Shown piece after piece: positions 8,195 to 21,188 of a stretch of DNA of 64,000 nt (position 1 is the stretch's first letter; each line of letters starts with the position of its first letter). A program made the position numbers and the translations under genes. Origin of the DNA: Bifidobacterium asteroides (GTDB taxonomy: Bacteria > Actinomycetota > Actinomycetes > Actinomycetales > Bifidobacteriaceae). The notes below the pieces were generated by a model. It searched no databases and was not told where the DNA came from. It was given only the letters and a program-made list of their open reading frames with translations. The stretch covers positions 682,001 through 746,000 of the forward strand of contig NZ_CP132384.1 of NCBI RefSeq assembly GCF_030758775.1. Direction: 5' to 3'.

Positions 8195-9670
8195 ATGGGT
8201 GAAACAGTACGAACACGTGAGGGCAGGGGAGACCCCCAGGCAGAGGCCAGACAGCCTTTCAATACGAGCCAGCTGGTCAAGGCTCTGATCTGTGTAGCGG
8301 TAGGGTTGGTCATCTTTCTGATTCCGCCTCCCAAGGGGCTGACCGCCCAGGGCATGCACATGCTGGGAGTCTTCGTAGGCACCATCCTAGGGCTGATTCT
8401 GCAGCCTCTGCCCACCTCAGCAGTGGCCATCATCGGCATGACCGTGGGGATGCTGACCGGTGCCCTGGATCCCAAGAAGGCGGCTTTCAACGGACTGGGC
8501 AGCGCATCCATCTGGCTGATTGTGGCGGCCTTCTTCATCGCCCAGGGCTTTGTCTCTACCGGGCTGGGCCGCAGGATTGCCCTGGTCTTTCTGTCTCGAT
8601 TAGGCAAGTCCAGCCTGGGCACAGCATACGGACTCTCGGCCGCCGACCTGGTCCTGGCTCCGGCCACCCCGTCAAACACGGCTCGCCTGGGCGGCATTCT
8701 GTTTCCGATCATCACCTCCATCAGCGACGTGCAGGGTTCAAAGCCGGACACTGACGAATCCCGGCGGCGCATCGGTGCTTACCTGGCAATCACGGCCAAC
8801 AACGTCAACGCCATCACATCGGCCATGTTCCTGACGGCCATGGCGGCCGGCCCGGTTGTCGGGCAGCTGGCCCAGAAGTTCCATGTGGACATCGGATGGG
8901 GTACCTGGGCCCTGGCCGGCATCGTGCCTGGCCTGATCTGCCTGATCATCATCCCCGCCCTGATCTACCGCATCTTCCCGCCAACTCTGAAGAATGTTCC
9001 TCAGGCTCAGGAGGATGCCAAGGACGAGCTCAAGGGAATGGGTCCGCTGAGCATGCACGAGTGGATTATGACTGTGACTTTCCTGGTCATGCTGGTCCTC
9101 TGGGCGACCGGTTCGGTGATCCATATCAACTCCACCACCGTGGCCTTCCTGGGCGTGGCCGTGCTGCTGTGCACCAAGATCATCACCTGGCAGGATATGG
9201 TGGCTAACAAGTCCGCTTGGTCCACGTTGATCTTCTTCGGCGTCCTGGTAGGCATGGCGGAACCGCTGAATACCCTGGGCGTCACCACCTGGGCGGGGGA
9301 GATCATCGCCGGACTGGTCAAGGGCCTGCCCTGGGTGCTGGTCCTGATCATTCTGACGGTCTTTTACTTCCTCATCCACTACATGTTCGCTTCCGAGCTG
9401 GCTCAGGTGGCGGCCATCTACACGCTCTTCGTCAGCGTGGCCGTGGCCGCCGGGGTCCCCGCCATGCCTGCAGCGCTGATGCTGGGATGCGCCAGCGGTC
9501 TGATTGGCGCCATGACCCATTACGCCTCCGGACCGGCGGCCTTGATTTACGGTGCCGGATACGTCAAGACCTCTGAGTTCCTGCGGATCGGCCTGATCTG
9601 CGGACTGGTGACCGTGGCCATCTTCCTGACCGTGGGCCTGGGCTGGTGGCGGCTCATCGGCATCTGGTAA
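8195..9670 (+). CDS. DASS-family (SLC13) di/tricarboxylate transporter
   Basis: Inner-membrane carrier, 491 aa from the chosen start. It has about 11-12 hydrophobic segments and the two SNT-type substrate signatures of the divalent anion:sodium symporter family: PATPSNTARLGG near residue 165 in the first half, and a related re-entrant segment in the second half near MTHYASGPAA. Such proteins carry malate, citrate, succinate or tartrate. The ATG at 8195 has GGAG at 8186-8189; the frame is open upstream to 8078 but the extra residues look non-native. It diverges from the malate enzyme gene with a shared promoter region at 7892-8194, so it is the likely malate importer or malate/lactate exchanger. 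Coupling ion and exact substrate are unknown. Confidence 0.87.
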   Translation: MGETVRTREGRGDPQAEARQPFNTSQLVKALICVAVGLVIFLIPPPKGLTAQGMHMLGVFVGTILGLILQPLPTSAVAIIGMTVGMLTGALDPKKAAFNGLGSASIWLIVAAFFIAQGFVSTGLGRRIALVFLSRLGKSSLGTAYGLSAADLVLAPATPSNTARLGGILFPIITSISDVQGSKPDTDESRRRIGAYLAITANNVNAITSAMFLTAMAAGPVVGQLAQKFHVDIGWGTWALAGIVPGLICLIIIPALIYRIFPPTLKNVPQAQEDAKDELKGMGPLSMHEWIMTVTFLVMLVLWATGSVIHINSTTVAFLGVAVLLCTKIITWQDMVANKSAWSTLIFFGVLVGMAEPLNTLGVTTWAGEIIAGLVKGLPWVLVLIILTVFYFLIHYMFASELAQVAAIYTLFVSVAVAAGVPAMPAALMLGCASGLIGAMTHYASGPAALIYGAGYVKTSEFLRIGLICGLVTVAIFLTVGLGWWRLIGIW

Positions 9671-9692
9671 ATCCCGATTCCGTAGATATATG

Positions 9693-9741
9693 TTTGGTCC
9701 CGTCCAGTCGGCTATTGACAGCTCGACCGGGCGGGACCAAA
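9693..9741. terminator. Hairpin between convergent transporter and fructokinase genes
   Basis: TTTGGTCCCG (9693-9702) pairs perfectly with CGGGACCAAA (9732-9741) around a 29-nt loop. It lies between two converging genes and could stop transcription from both sides, since either strand ends the stem with three A or T bases. The long loop makes it a weaker terminator than usual. Confidence 0.55.
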
Positions 9742-9761
9742 TCACGTTTAAAAGCGAGGGA

Positions 9762-10661
9762 TCACTGACCCTGCTGGCCCAGATAGTCGGGGATGTGCTC
9801 GGGGTATTCGGGCCAGGCGCCTTGTTGGGTGCAGACGAAGGCGGCGGTGTTGACGGCAGCCCGGTGGGCCTGGGTCAGGGAGGCCCCCAGCAGACGGTTG
9901 ATGGCGAAGGTGCCGGAGAAGGCATCGCCGGCCCCGACCGTGTCGGCTACGGTGATCTCAGGCGTGGGCAGGTGTGAGGACTGGCCGTCCGCCAGGCAGA
10001 TTGTGCTGTAGTCGCTGCCGGCGGTCAGCACGATGGTGTCCAGATGCCACTGGTCCATGAACCAGCGGCAGAGCTCGTCGTCGGTGGCTCCGGGAACGTG
10101 GAACATGTCGCGCAGGGTGACCAGCTCCTCGTCGTTGAGCTTGAAGACCGTGGCCATGTCCAGCAGTTCTTGGATCAGGTCCTTGCTGTAGAAGGTGCCA
10201 CGCAGGTTGATGTCGAAGAAGCGCATGGCATGGCTCTTGGTGTGGCGCAGCACCTGTAGGCAGGTCTCGCGGGACTGGCTGTTGCGCATGCTCAGCGTGC
10301 CATAGCAGACGGCATCGGCCTTGCTGGCCAGTCCGGCCAGGTCATCCGTGTACTCCAGATGATCCCAGGCCACATCCGGTTTGAAGACGTACTGGGGGAT
10401 GCCCTCGGTCAGCTGAACCTCGACGGTGCTGGTGGGATGGTCGTTGTGCTGCAGCACGGCATCGACGCCGGCCTGGTGAACAGCCTCCTCCAGCTCCCGG
10501 CCCAGGTCGTCGCGTCCTACGGCGCTGATGGCATAGCCTTCCGCCCCGTTCTTGGCAGCATGGTAGCTGAAGTTGACCGGTGCGCCACCGGCCCGCTTGC
10601 CTGTAGGCAGAACGTCCCAGAGGATCTCGCCGATGCTGAGGACCATGGGTTTACTGGTCAT
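9762..10661 (-). CDS. PfkB-family carbohydrate kinase, probable fructokinase
   Basis: Sugar kinase of 299 aa in the ribokinase/PfkB family. The N-terminal GEILWDVLPTGKRAGGAPVNFSYHAAKNG block (first 40 residues) matches fructokinases, where GGAPxN binds the sugar. The C-terminal signature TVGAGDAFSG (about residues 240-250) holds the catalytic Asp and the anion hole. The expected reaction is fructose plus ATP to fructose 6-phosphate, which enters the bifid shunt directly. The start has AAAGGAACACC upstream. It overlaps the end of the upstream ROK regulator gene by 11 bp, so the two form an operon. Other PfkB substrates cannot be excluded. Confidence 0.85.
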   Translation of the reverse strand: MTSKPMVLSIGEILWDVLPTGKRAGGAPVNFSYHAAKNGAEGYAISAVGRDDLGRELEEAVHQAGVDAVLQHNDHPTSTVEVQLTEGIPQYVFKPDVAWDHLEYTDDLAGLASKADAVCYGTLSMRNSQSRETCLQVLRHTKSHAMRFFDINLRGTFYSKDLIQELLDMATVFKLNDEELVTLRDMFHVPGATDDELCRWFMDQWHLDTIVLTAGSDYSTICLADGQSSHLPTPEITVADTVGAGDAFSGTFAINRLLGASLTQAHRAAVNTAAFVCTQQGAWPEYPEHIPDYLGQQGQ

Positions 10662-11928
10662 GGTGTTCCTTTCCTGATGACGGGTGATGCGCCCGCCTTG
10701 TGCTTGTTGATTTCACAGCTGTACGGCCCATGCTGGCCGGGTGCTCCAAAAACTGGTTGGCCGCCACTGCCGCAGCGCCGGTCAGCGTGGCATCGATTGG
10801 AAGGCGGGAAAGCAGGATCTGTGTGTGCTCGCGCAGGCCGGGCAGGGCGCGCTGGGAGACTATGGCCCGAACCCGTTCCAGCAAGCGGTTTCCGGCGGCG
10901 GCCACCATGTCTCCGATGACAATTTGGGCGGGGTTGTAGGCGTTGACGATGGTCACGCAGCCATAGCCCACGTAGTCGGCTATCTGATCCACCAGAGCCT
11001 GGGCGGCCTGTTGACCAGAGCGAGCCCAGTCGAACAGGCTCGCACATGCCTTGGCGTGGGTCATGGCCTCGACTCCAGGGAAGTGATTCCGCACATCCGG
11101 CTGACACATGCGGCGGTGGATGGCTACAGCCGAGCAGTAGCATTCCAGGCAGCCACGGTTGCCGCACTCGCAGGGCAGGCCGTTCAGATCGATGCTGACG
11201 TGGCCGATCTCGGTGGCCGCTCCCTGGCTGCCGTCCACCAGGGCGCCCCTGTCTATGACTCCCAGCCCTACGCCTTCGCCCACCAGGAAGTAGGCCATGC
11301 TGGATGCACTCACGCGGGGGTCGAACAGGCTCTGGGCCAGCGCCCCGGCCCGAGCGTCCTGCTCGATGAAGGTGGGTACGCGGAAGGCCTGACCGAATTC
11401 GTGGATAAAGTCCACGCTGCGCCAGCCGGGCATGCTGGTGACCAGGGCGATGCGTCCGCTCTCGCGCAGATAAGGGCCCGGCACGGCCATGCCTACAGCC
11501 ACGATGGCGGGATTCGTTTGAAGTCGTCCTGCCACTCGGGTTCGGACATCGGCTACGGCACCTGGGATGTTGCCGGGGTCGACGGGGGGCAGCTCCTCCG
11601 AGTCCAGCAGGCGACCGCTGATGTCGAACAGCCCGATGCTGACCAGGCTGCGGGCGAACTTGACTCCGATGACCTGGTAGCGGTCGGCGTTCAGGGCCAG
11701 GCCGATGGATCGGCGGCCGCCCTCTGAGTCCATACTGCCAGTCTCGCTGATCAGGCCCAGACTCATCAGGCGGGCCACCAGCTTGCCTACGGCTGCCGGT
11801 GTCAGATCGAGGTCCCGGGCCATTTGGGCTCGCGAACTGGTGCCTTGCTGGTGCAGATACTGGACGATGCGTGACTGGTTGAGCTCGGAAATGGCCTTCG
11901 GCGTGCTGGCGTAGGTGCTGATGCGCAT
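10651..11928 (-). CDS. ROK-family transcriptional repressor
   Basis: Regulator of 425 aa (NagC/XylR type). An N-terminal winged helix-turn-helix (about residues 15-70, RIVQYLHQQGTSSRAQMARDLDLTPAAVGKLV) precedes a ROK sugar-kinase-like domain. The zinc motif CECGNRGCLE is intact. The start ATG at 11928 has a strong AAGGAGGAGG; ten extra codons are open upstream. The gene is co-transcribed with fructokinase (11-bp overlap) and diverges from a GH2 glycosidase gene. A perfect AACAGTGTT palindrome lies about 55-75 bp upstream of the start and probably serves autoregulation and control of the GH2 gene. The inducing sugar is unknown; fructose or a product of the GH2 enzyme are candidates. Confidence 0.87.
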   Translation of the reverse strand: MRISTYASTPKAISELNQSRIVQYLHQQGTSSRAQMARDLDLTPAAVGKLVARLMSLGLISETGSMDSEGGRRSIGLALNADRYQVIGVKFARSLVSIGLFDISGRLLDSEELPPVDPGNIPGAVADVRTRVAGRLQTNPAIVAVGMAVPGPYLRESGRIALVTSMPGWRSVDFIHEFGQAFRVPTFIEQDARAGALAQSLFDPRVSASSMAYFLVGEGVGLGVIDRGALVDGSQGAATEIGHVSIDLNGLPCECGNRGCLECYCSAVAIHRRMCQPDVRNHFPGVEAMTHAKACASLFDWARSGQQAAQALVDQIADYVGYGCVTIVNAYNPAQIVIGDMVAAAGNRLLERVRAIVSQRALPGLREHTQILLSRLPIDATLTGAAAVAANQFLEHPASMGRTAVKSTSTRRAHHPSSGKEHHDQ

Positions 11929-11979
11929 ATCGACCTCCTCCTTGAGTGGTACCGTCACGCGATCTTCGCGAACTTTATT

Positions 11980-12005
11980 AACAGTGTTTATATATTAACA
12001 CTGTT
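11980..12005. promoter_or_regulatory. Inverted-repeat operator for the ROK regulator
   Basis: AACAGTGTT (11980-11988) and its exact complement AACACTGTT (11997-12005) flank an AT-only 8-bp spacer. TTAACA-type arms around an AT core are the usual form of NagC/XylR operators. The site lies between the ROK gene and the divergent GH2 gene, where it could control both. The remaining stretch 12006-12225 shows no further clear element. Confidence 0.65.
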
Positions 12006-12225
12006 TAGTATCTGCTCGCAAACCTTTCCATCTGTTCCAAAACTGTTCAAGGTGCCAAGGAGAGGATTGCCATCTGCGGCCGTCGAACTGGTCTGCTCAA
12101 GGGGCGGGGTTTCGGCTGGAAGCCAAGGTCGAACCATCCAGGCGGGAGTAGTCTGGTCTTCTATCCATCAATGTTGATTAGGTCGGCTATGCACTGGTGA
12201 TCATGAACGATGGCGGAGGAGTTGT

Positions 12226-14709
12226 ATGCAGGCAACGGATTGGAACCAGGGTTGGCATTATCGACATTTACAGGAGTCAGAAGAACCCTGGAAGCCTGTT
12301 GAGCTACCCCACGATGCCATGCTGGCAGAACCCAGAAGGGCCGATGCCCCGAGCGAGGCTAACAGCGGATGGTTCGTAGGGCGCGATTACGAATACTGCA
12401 AGAAGTTACGTGCTGACGGTCTTAGGCAGCAGGATTCGATGATTCTGGAATTCGAGGGCGTTTACCAACACAGCGAGGTCTGGCTGGATGACCGCCGCCT
12501 GAGCTTTCACCCTTATGGATACACGGGGTTCTTCGTCGACCTGAGTGGGAAAATCCGACCGGGGCAATCGGGCATGATCCGTGTTGTCGCCCGGAACGCC
12601 CAGCAGCCCAACTCGCGTTGGTATTCCGGAGCAGGCATCTACCGGCCCGTCACGCTCTGGAGTGCCGGCCCGCAGCATCTGTACCCAGACGGCATCAGAG
12701 TCTCTACGCTTGGGGTCAATCCCTGCGTCATCCGGGTCTCATTGCGGGCATCATCAGGCGGGACCGCGCAGGTTCGCATTATGCGCAACGACAAGGATGA
12801 ATCGGGGCCCTTGACTGAGGTCGCAGTCCCTGTGGATACCGATGGCAGAGCCCAGGTCGATATCGACCTTCCTGGCGCCCAGCCATGGAGTCCGGAAAGC
12901 CCGACGCTATATGAATGCCAGGCGCTCTTCGTCTCCTCCTCGGGCTGCCATGACCAGGCTCAGGCGATATTCGGCATACGAACGGTGGCCTGGGGGGATC
13001 AGGGGCTGCTCATCAACGGTGTCCGCAGGATTCTCAAGGGTGCCTGCGTTCACCATGACAACGGGATCCTTGGCGCCTGCGCCTGGCCCGAGGCCGAGGA
13101 GCGGAAGGTGAAGCTGCTGAAACGTAATGGCTACAACGCCATTCGCAGCGCCCACAACCCCTGTTCGAAAAGCCTTCTGGCGGCTTGCGACCGTCTGGGT
13201 ATGCTGGTCCTGGACGAATATGCCGACCAATGGTACATCCACAAGACCATCCACGACTATGCGCAATACCTCCCGAAATGGTGGCGCAGTGATCTGGCTG
13301 ATATGGTTGCCAAGGATTTCAACCATCCATCGGTCATCATGTACTCCATCGGCAACGAGGTCAGCGAAACCGCCCAGTCCAAGGGGGTGGAACTGACCAG
13401 GCGCATGGTCGACTTCCTCCACGGTCAGGATGCGAGTCGTCCGGTTACCTGCGGGGTCAACATCTTCTTCAACTTCCTGAGTTCGATCGGGCTCGGGGTG
13501 TATTCGAGCAAGAAGGCGGCCAAGCAGGCGGTGCACGATGGGTCAAAGAAGAGCGTGTCACTTTCGATTAAGCGTCATGGATCTGTAGGGAGCCGATTCT
13601 TCAATGAGATGGCCGGAATCATGGGAGCGGACTTTATGAAGAGAGGTGCCACCCTGCCATCCTGCGACCGCCTGACCCGTGATGCCTTCGCACTTATGGA
13701 CGTGGCCGGATACAACTATGGAATCAAACGATACCTTCAAGACCTCCGCAGATACCCTCATCGGCTCATCCTGGGGACGGAGACCTTCTGCAGCGATGCC
13801 GACGAGTTCATGCGTCTGGCCTCCCGTTGCCCGCGCCTGATCGGAGACTTCGTCTGGGCAGGTATGGATTATCTGGGCGAAGCCGGCGTGGGCGCTTGGG
13901 AGTATCGACAGGAAGCTCCACGGTTCAGCGGGCTGGGATGGCTGACTGCTGGTTCCGGTCGTCTTGATCTGACAGGCAGGCCGCTGGGCGAGGCCTTGTA
14001 CACACGGGTGGCGTTAGGGGGCGAGACTGGGCCCTATCTGGCTGTCCGCCCTGTCAATCATTCGGGGGAGAGGCATTCCCCCAGCGCCTGGAAGATGACA
14101 GATGCCCTTGACTCATGGTCTTGGGACGGCTGTGAGGGCAGGACCGCCCAGGTGGAGGTCTACGCCCGGGCTCATGAGGTCGTGCTGATGCTGAATGGCC
14201 GTTGCCTTGGCCGTTCGCGTTGGCGGGGTAGCACTCGTTTCCGTTTCTCCTGTCCTTATGAACACGGCCTGCTGGAGGCCTTGGCCTACGACAGCTCGGG
14301 CGGGCTGATTGGACGGAGTCGGTTGCGGTCAGCCGCGCCTCAGACCACGGTCAGGCTGGCAGCCGATCGGGACTCCGTCCGCCCGGGAGGGTTGTGCTTT
14401 GTGAGGGCAAGGTATACCGACCAGCAGGGCATTGACAAACCCACGGTATCGGGGGATTTGACTGCCCGCGTGCAGGGTGGCCGACTGCTGGCCTTTGGGT
14501 GTGCCGCCCCATACAATCCCGAAGGGTTTTTGACCGGGCACACGCGTACCTATTACGGCCAAGCCTTGGCAGTGGTGCAGGCGGATCGGTCAGCAGGTTC
14601 AGACGGCTCGGACGTACCCAAGCAGCTTGAACTCAAGGTTTCCGACGGTCGTCACAGGGTTTCCCTGCACATTCCTATCCGTGAGCAGGTAGGGTCGCCG
14701 TCTATATAA
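12226..14709 (+). CDS. Glycoside hydrolase family 2 enzyme, beta-galactosidase-like
   Basis: Enzyme of 827 aa with GH2 architecture: sugar-binding jelly roll (about 1-170), Ig-like domain (170-270), TIM barrel (about 270-570) and C-terminal Ig-like domains. The acid/base Glu378 sits in YSIGNEVSE, the nucleophile Glu519 in LGTETF. SRWYSGAGIYRPV and IRSAHNPCS are standard GH2 landmarks. No signal peptide, so it acts inside the cell on imported oligosaccharides or glycosides. GGAGG precedes the start at a good distance. It diverges from a ROK regulator-fructokinase operon and is followed by xylA. beta-Galactosidase is most likely; beta-glucuronidase or another GH2 activity is possible. It is clearly distinct from the LacZ-type enzyme at 16.4 kb. 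Confidence 0.87.
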   Translation: MQATDWNQGWHYRHLQESEEPWKPVELPHDAMLAEPRRADAPSEANSGWFVGRDYEYCKKLRADGLRQQDSMILEFEGVYQHSEVWLDDRRLSFHPYGYTGFFVDLSGKIRPGQSGMIRVVARNAQQPNSRWYSGAGIYRPVTLWSAGPQHLYPDGIRVSTLGVNPCVIRVSLRASSGGTAQVRIMRNDKDESGPLTEVAVPVDTDGRAQVDIDLPGAQPWSPESPTLYECQALFVSSSGCHDQAQAIFGIRTVAWGDQGLLINGVRRILKGACVHHDNGILGACAWPEAEERKVKLLKRNGYNAIRSAHNPCSKSLLAACDRLGMLVLDEYADQWYIHKTIHDYAQYLPKWWRSDLADMVAKDFNHPSVIMYSIGNEVSETAQSKGVELTRRMVDFLHGQDASRPVTCGVNIFFNFLSSIGLGVYSSKKAAKQAVHDGSKKSVSLSIKRHGSVGSRFFNEMAGIMGADFMKRGATLPSCDRLTRDAFALMDVAGYNYGIKRYLQDLRRYPHRLILGTETFCSDADEFMRLASRCPRLIGDFVWAGMDYLGEAGVGAWEYRQEAPRFSGLGWLTAGSGRLDLTGRPLGEALYTRVALGGETGPYLAVRPVNHSGERHSPSAWKMTDALDSWSWDGCEGRTAQVEVYARAHEVVLMLNGRCLGRSRWRGSTRFRFSCPYEHGLLEALAYDSSGGLIGRSRLRSAAPQTTVRLAADRDSVRPGGLCFVRARYTDQQGIDKPTVSGDLTARVQGGRLLAFGCAAPYNPEGFLTGHTRTYYGQALAVVQADRSAGSDGSDVPKQLELKVSDGRHRVSLHIPIREQVGSPSI

Positions 14710-14718
14710 TTCAACGAA

Positions 14719-14747
14719 TTGACAAAATCGATCCAGCCCTCTACTCT
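14719..14747 (+). promoter_or_regulatory. Promoter upstream of xylA
   Basis: A perfect -35 box TTGACA (14719-14724), a 17-bp spacer and TACTCT (14742-14747) as the -10 box start 10 bp after the GH2 stop codon. An imperfect GGAGG...CCTCC inverted repeat follows at about 14757-14778 and could be an operator. This suggests xylA is transcribed on its own. Confidence 0.6.
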
Positions 14748-14823
14748 TATTGTTCAGGAGGCAGGAACTGGTTTCCTCCCCTGTGAACGCTGTAAAGGCA
14801 AATGCATTAGGCAAAGGAGCATT

Positions 14824-16167
14824 ATGGGTCTGTGGGACGTTGACAAGATCGAATACGTGGGTCGCCAGGGTGTCAAGGAGGGCCTGGGCTTCCGTTACTA
14901 CGACAAGAACAAGGTGGTGGCCGGCAAGCCCATGAAGGACTGGCTGCGCTTCGCTGTGGCCTGGTGGCACACCTTCAACCAGGGCCTGGTGGATCCCTTC
15001 GGCGATCCCACTGCGCAGAGGCCCTACTACCGCTACACCGATCCCATGGATCAGGCGCTGGCCAAGGTGGACTACGCCTTCGAGCTCTTCACCAAGCTGG
15101 GGGTCGATTTCTTCTGCTTCCACGACCGTGACCTGGCTCCCGAGGGCGACACCCTGCGCGAGAGCGATGCCAATCTTGACAAGGTGGTTGACCGCATCGA
15201 GGCCGCCATGAAGGACACGGGCGTCAAGCTGCTCTGGAACACCTCGTCGCTCTTCACCAATCCTCGTTTCGAGGCTGGCGCCGGCACCTCGCCCTTCGCT
15301 GACATCTATGCGTATTCGGCGGGCCAGCTCAAGCACAGCCTGGAGATCGGCAAGCGGCTCGGTGCCGAGAACTACGTCTTCTGGGGCGGCCGCGAGGGCT
15401 ACGAATCCCTCTGGAACACCCGGATGAAGGAGGAGCAGGACCATATGGCCGCCCTCTTCCACATGTGCGTGGACTACGCCAAGGAGATCGGCTTCGACGC
15501 GCAGTTCCTGATCGAGCCCAAGCCCAAGGAGCCCACCCTTCACCAGTACGATTACGACGCGGCTACCACCATCAACTTCCTGCGCACTTACGACCTGCAG
15601 GATAACTTCAAGCTCAACATCGAGGGCAACCACGCCAACCTGGCCATGCACACCTATCAGCATGAGGTCCGCGTGGCCCGCGAGGCTGGATTCCTGGGAT
15701 CCTTGGATGCCAACCAGGGCGACAAGCTGATCGGCTGGGACATGGACGAGTTCCCCTCGGATCTTTACGATGCCACCGCCGTCATGTGGGAGGTGCTGGC
15801 CAATGGAAGCATCGGGCCCCGCGGAGGCTTGAACTTCGACGCCAAGCCTCGTCGCTCCTCCTTCCTGCCTGAGGACCTCTTCAGGACCCACATCGTGGGC
15901 ATGGACACTTACGCCGCCGGTCTGCTGGTCGCGGCCAAGATGCACGAGGACGGCTACATCGAGCAGCTGCAGCAGGAGCGCTACTCCTCCTTCGAATCCG
16001 GCATCGGTTCGACGGTAAAGGACGGCACGGCCACGCTGGCCTCCTTGGAGGAGTACAGCCTTGACAAGCCGCAGGCCGAACTGATCGCCGCCGACAAGTC
16101 CGACCATCTCGAGGTCGTCAAGGCCACCATCAACAACTACATCGTCGAGGCCCTGGCCCAGGCCTGA
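14824..16167 (+). CDS. xylA: Xylose isomerase
   Basis: Enzyme of 447 aa that converts D-xylose to D-xylulose (also glucose to fructose) with two divalent metal ions. The catalytic His region [12 protein letters not shown] (about residues 98-110), the [10 protein letters not shown] signature (about 187-196), the metal-binding EPKPKEPT and NIEGNHA and the late DANQGD are all present, as in the longer class II isomerases. The ATG at 14824 follows AAAGGAG and gives the usual N-terminus; the frame is open 35 codons further upstream. Partner xylulokinase lies 3.5 kb downstream on the other strand, with lacZ between them. A hairpin terminator follows directly. Confidence 0.96.
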   Translation: MGLWDVDKIEYVGRQGVKEGLGFRYYDKNKVVAGKPMKDWLRFAVAWWHTFNQGLVDPFGDPTAQRPYYRYTDPMDQALAKVDYAFELFTKLGVDFFCFHDRDLAPEGDTLRESDANLDKVVDRIEAAMKDTGVKLLWNTSSLFTNPRFEAGAGTSPFADIYAYSAGQLKHSLEIGKRLGAENYVFWGGREGYESLWNTRMKEEQDHMAALFHMCVDYAKEIGFDAQFLIEPKPKEPTLHQYDYDAATTINFLRTYDLQDNFKLNIEGNHANLAMHTYQHEVRVAREAGFLGSLDANQGDKLIGWDMDEFPSDLYDATAVMWEVLANGSIGPRGGLNFDAKPRRSSFLPEDLFRTHIVGMDTYAAGLLVAAKMHEDGYIEQLQQERYSSFESGIGSTVKDGTATLASLEEYSLDKPQAELIAADKSDHLEVVKATINNYIVEALAQA

Positions 16168-16192
16168 GCTTTAGACGGCTGTCGTCTCCTAG

Positions 16193-19657
<3,465 letters not shown>

Positions 19658-19662
19658 CCCCG

Positions 19663-19690
19663 GCTGGCGGGGCCCCTCATCCCCGCCAGC
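19663..19690. terminator. Bidirectional hairpin between lacZ and xylB
   Basis: GCTGGCGGGG (19663-19672) pairs perfectly with CCCCGCCAGC (19681-19690) around an 8-nt loop. It covers the xylB stop codon and starts 5 bp after the lacZ stop, so it can serve both convergent genes. It lacks a T-tract. Confidence 0.65.
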
Positions 19691-21188
19691 GCAGGTACTG
19701 CTGGTAGACCTGCTCGCAGGGGGCTCCCGTCAGCGTGGTCTCGATGTCCACCGGCCAGGCGGGGGGCTCCTCTTCCCCAGTCAGAGTCCAGGCTGCCTGG
19801 CGGGCAGCACCGATGGCCACATACTCGTCCGGCCGGGGCAACTGCACATCCATGCCCAGAATCCCTGGTGCGTAGGCTCTGACCGCTGGGGACTTGGCGC
19901 CGCCGCCGACCAGAAGGATCTTGGAGACCGTGGTGCCCAGCCGTTTCAGCAGCTCCAGGCAGTCACGCTGGGAGCAGAGCAGGCCCTCCACGAATGCTCT
20001 GGCCAGGTTGGTGCGCGTGGTGTTGGCCAGGGTCAGTCCCTCCAGCCTGGCGTGGGCATCTGGACGGTTCGGAGTGCGCTCGCCGTCGAAGTAGGGGATC
20101 AGGGTGATGCCCTCGGCCCCTGGCGAGGACTTCTCTGCCAGTTTGGCCAGACCGTCGTAATCGGTTCCCAGGGCGGCCAGGCCCGCGTCCAGGATGCGTG
20201 AAGCGTTGATGGTGCAGGCCAGAGGGAGCCAGTGGCCGGTGGCATCGGCGAATCCGGTGACCGAGGCGCTCATGTCATAGGCGGGGACCGGGCTGACCGC
20301 GGCAGCGACCCCCGAGGTTCCCAGGGAGATGGAGACGTCGCCCACCTGCATGGCCAGGCCCAGGGCTGTCATGGCGTTGTCGCCGCCGCCCGGTGCGATG
20401 ATGCAGCCTCCGGGCACGTCCCTGCCGGCGATGCGGGGGTCGGCTTTGGCTCCGACCTGGTGGGGGCCAAGAACCTTAGGCAGGATGACCTGTTCGGCCA
20501 TCCCGTCGGGCAGGGCCATGGCCAGCAGGTCACGCCGGTAGCTGTCGGCGGCGGGGTCGTAGTAGCCGGTGCCAGAGGCATCAGAGCGATCAGTGAAGAG
20601 ATCCTCCAGCCCGGGTTCAGTCTCCGGGTCGGCCGCGGGACCATGGCCGGCGATAACCCAGCTCAGCCAGTCGTGGGGGAGGCATATGGCCGCGATGGCC
20701 TTGGCCTTATGCGGCTCCATCCGGCTGACCCAGGCCACCTTGGTGATGGTCAGCGAGGCTACGGGGGAGGAACCCACAGCCCGTACCCAAGCTTGCTTGC
20801 CCTGCATGGCCAGGCCCTGGTCTGAGTCCGGGTCTTTGTTTGGCCCGCCGGTTTCGGACTTGGCGAGCCGGATGATGAGATCGTCGGCATCAGGAGCCGA
20901 ACGCGTATCGTTCCAGAGCAAGGCATCCCTGATTACTCGCCCTTGGCGATCCAGCAATACCATGCCGTGCTGCTGGCCACCCACGCTGAGGGCCGAGACA
21001 TCGCCCAATCCGCCCGCCTGGGCGGAAGCCTCCTGAAAAGCCTTCCACCAAGCCATGGGATCGACGCTGGTGCCTGCCGGATGAGGAGCCTTGCCGAAGC
21101 GGACCAGCCGACCGGTCCGGGCATCGGTGACCCTCACCTTGCAGGACTGTGTCGAAGTGTCCACTCCCGCCACCAGGATCTCATTCAT
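19677..21188 (-). CDS. xylB: Xylulokinase
   Basis: FGGY-family kinase, 503 aa from the ATG at 21188, which follows AAGGAGG at ideal distance. It phosphorylates D-xylulose to xylulose 5-phosphate, the substrate of phosphoketolase in bifidobacteria. The N-terminal GVDTSTQSCKV phosphate loop, the substrate-contact GGQQHGMV (about residues 77-84), the LLWNDTRS motif and the C-terminal FGGY element ILLVGGGAKSPA with nearby AIGAARQAA are visible. It diverges from a ROK regulator gene, the probable xylose repressor, across about 195 bp. Start codon choice is supported by the ribosome site; 16 extra codons are open upstream. Confidence 0.93.
   Translation of the reverse strand: MNEILVAGVDTSTQSCKVRVTDARTGRLVRFGKAPHPAGTSVDPMAWWKAFQEASAQAGGLGDVSALSVGGQQHGMVLLDRQGRVIRDALLWNDTRSAPDADDLIIRLAKSETGGPNKDPDSDQGLAMQGKQAWVRAVGSSPVASLTITKVAWVSRMEPHKAKAIAAICLPHDWLSWVIAGHGPAADPETEPGLEDLFTDRSDASGTGYYDPAADSYRRDLLAMALPDGMAEQVILPKVLGPHQVGAKADPRIAGRDVPGGCIIAPGGGDNAMTALGLAMQVGDVSISLGTSGVAAAVSPVPAYDMSASVTGFADATGHWLPLACTINASRILDAGLAALGTDYDGLAKLAEKSSPGAEGITLIPYFDGERTPNRPDAHARLEGLTLANTTRTNLARAFVEGLLCSQRDCLELLKRLGTTVSKILLVGGGAKSPAVRAYAPGILGMDVQLPRPDEYVAIGAARQAAWTLTGEEEPPAWPVDIETTLTGAPCEQVYQQYLRWRG

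Noticed and set aside
14599-16107. A 502-codon open frame antisense to xylA
   Set aside because: Low-complexity shadow of xylA with no family features and no ribosome site.
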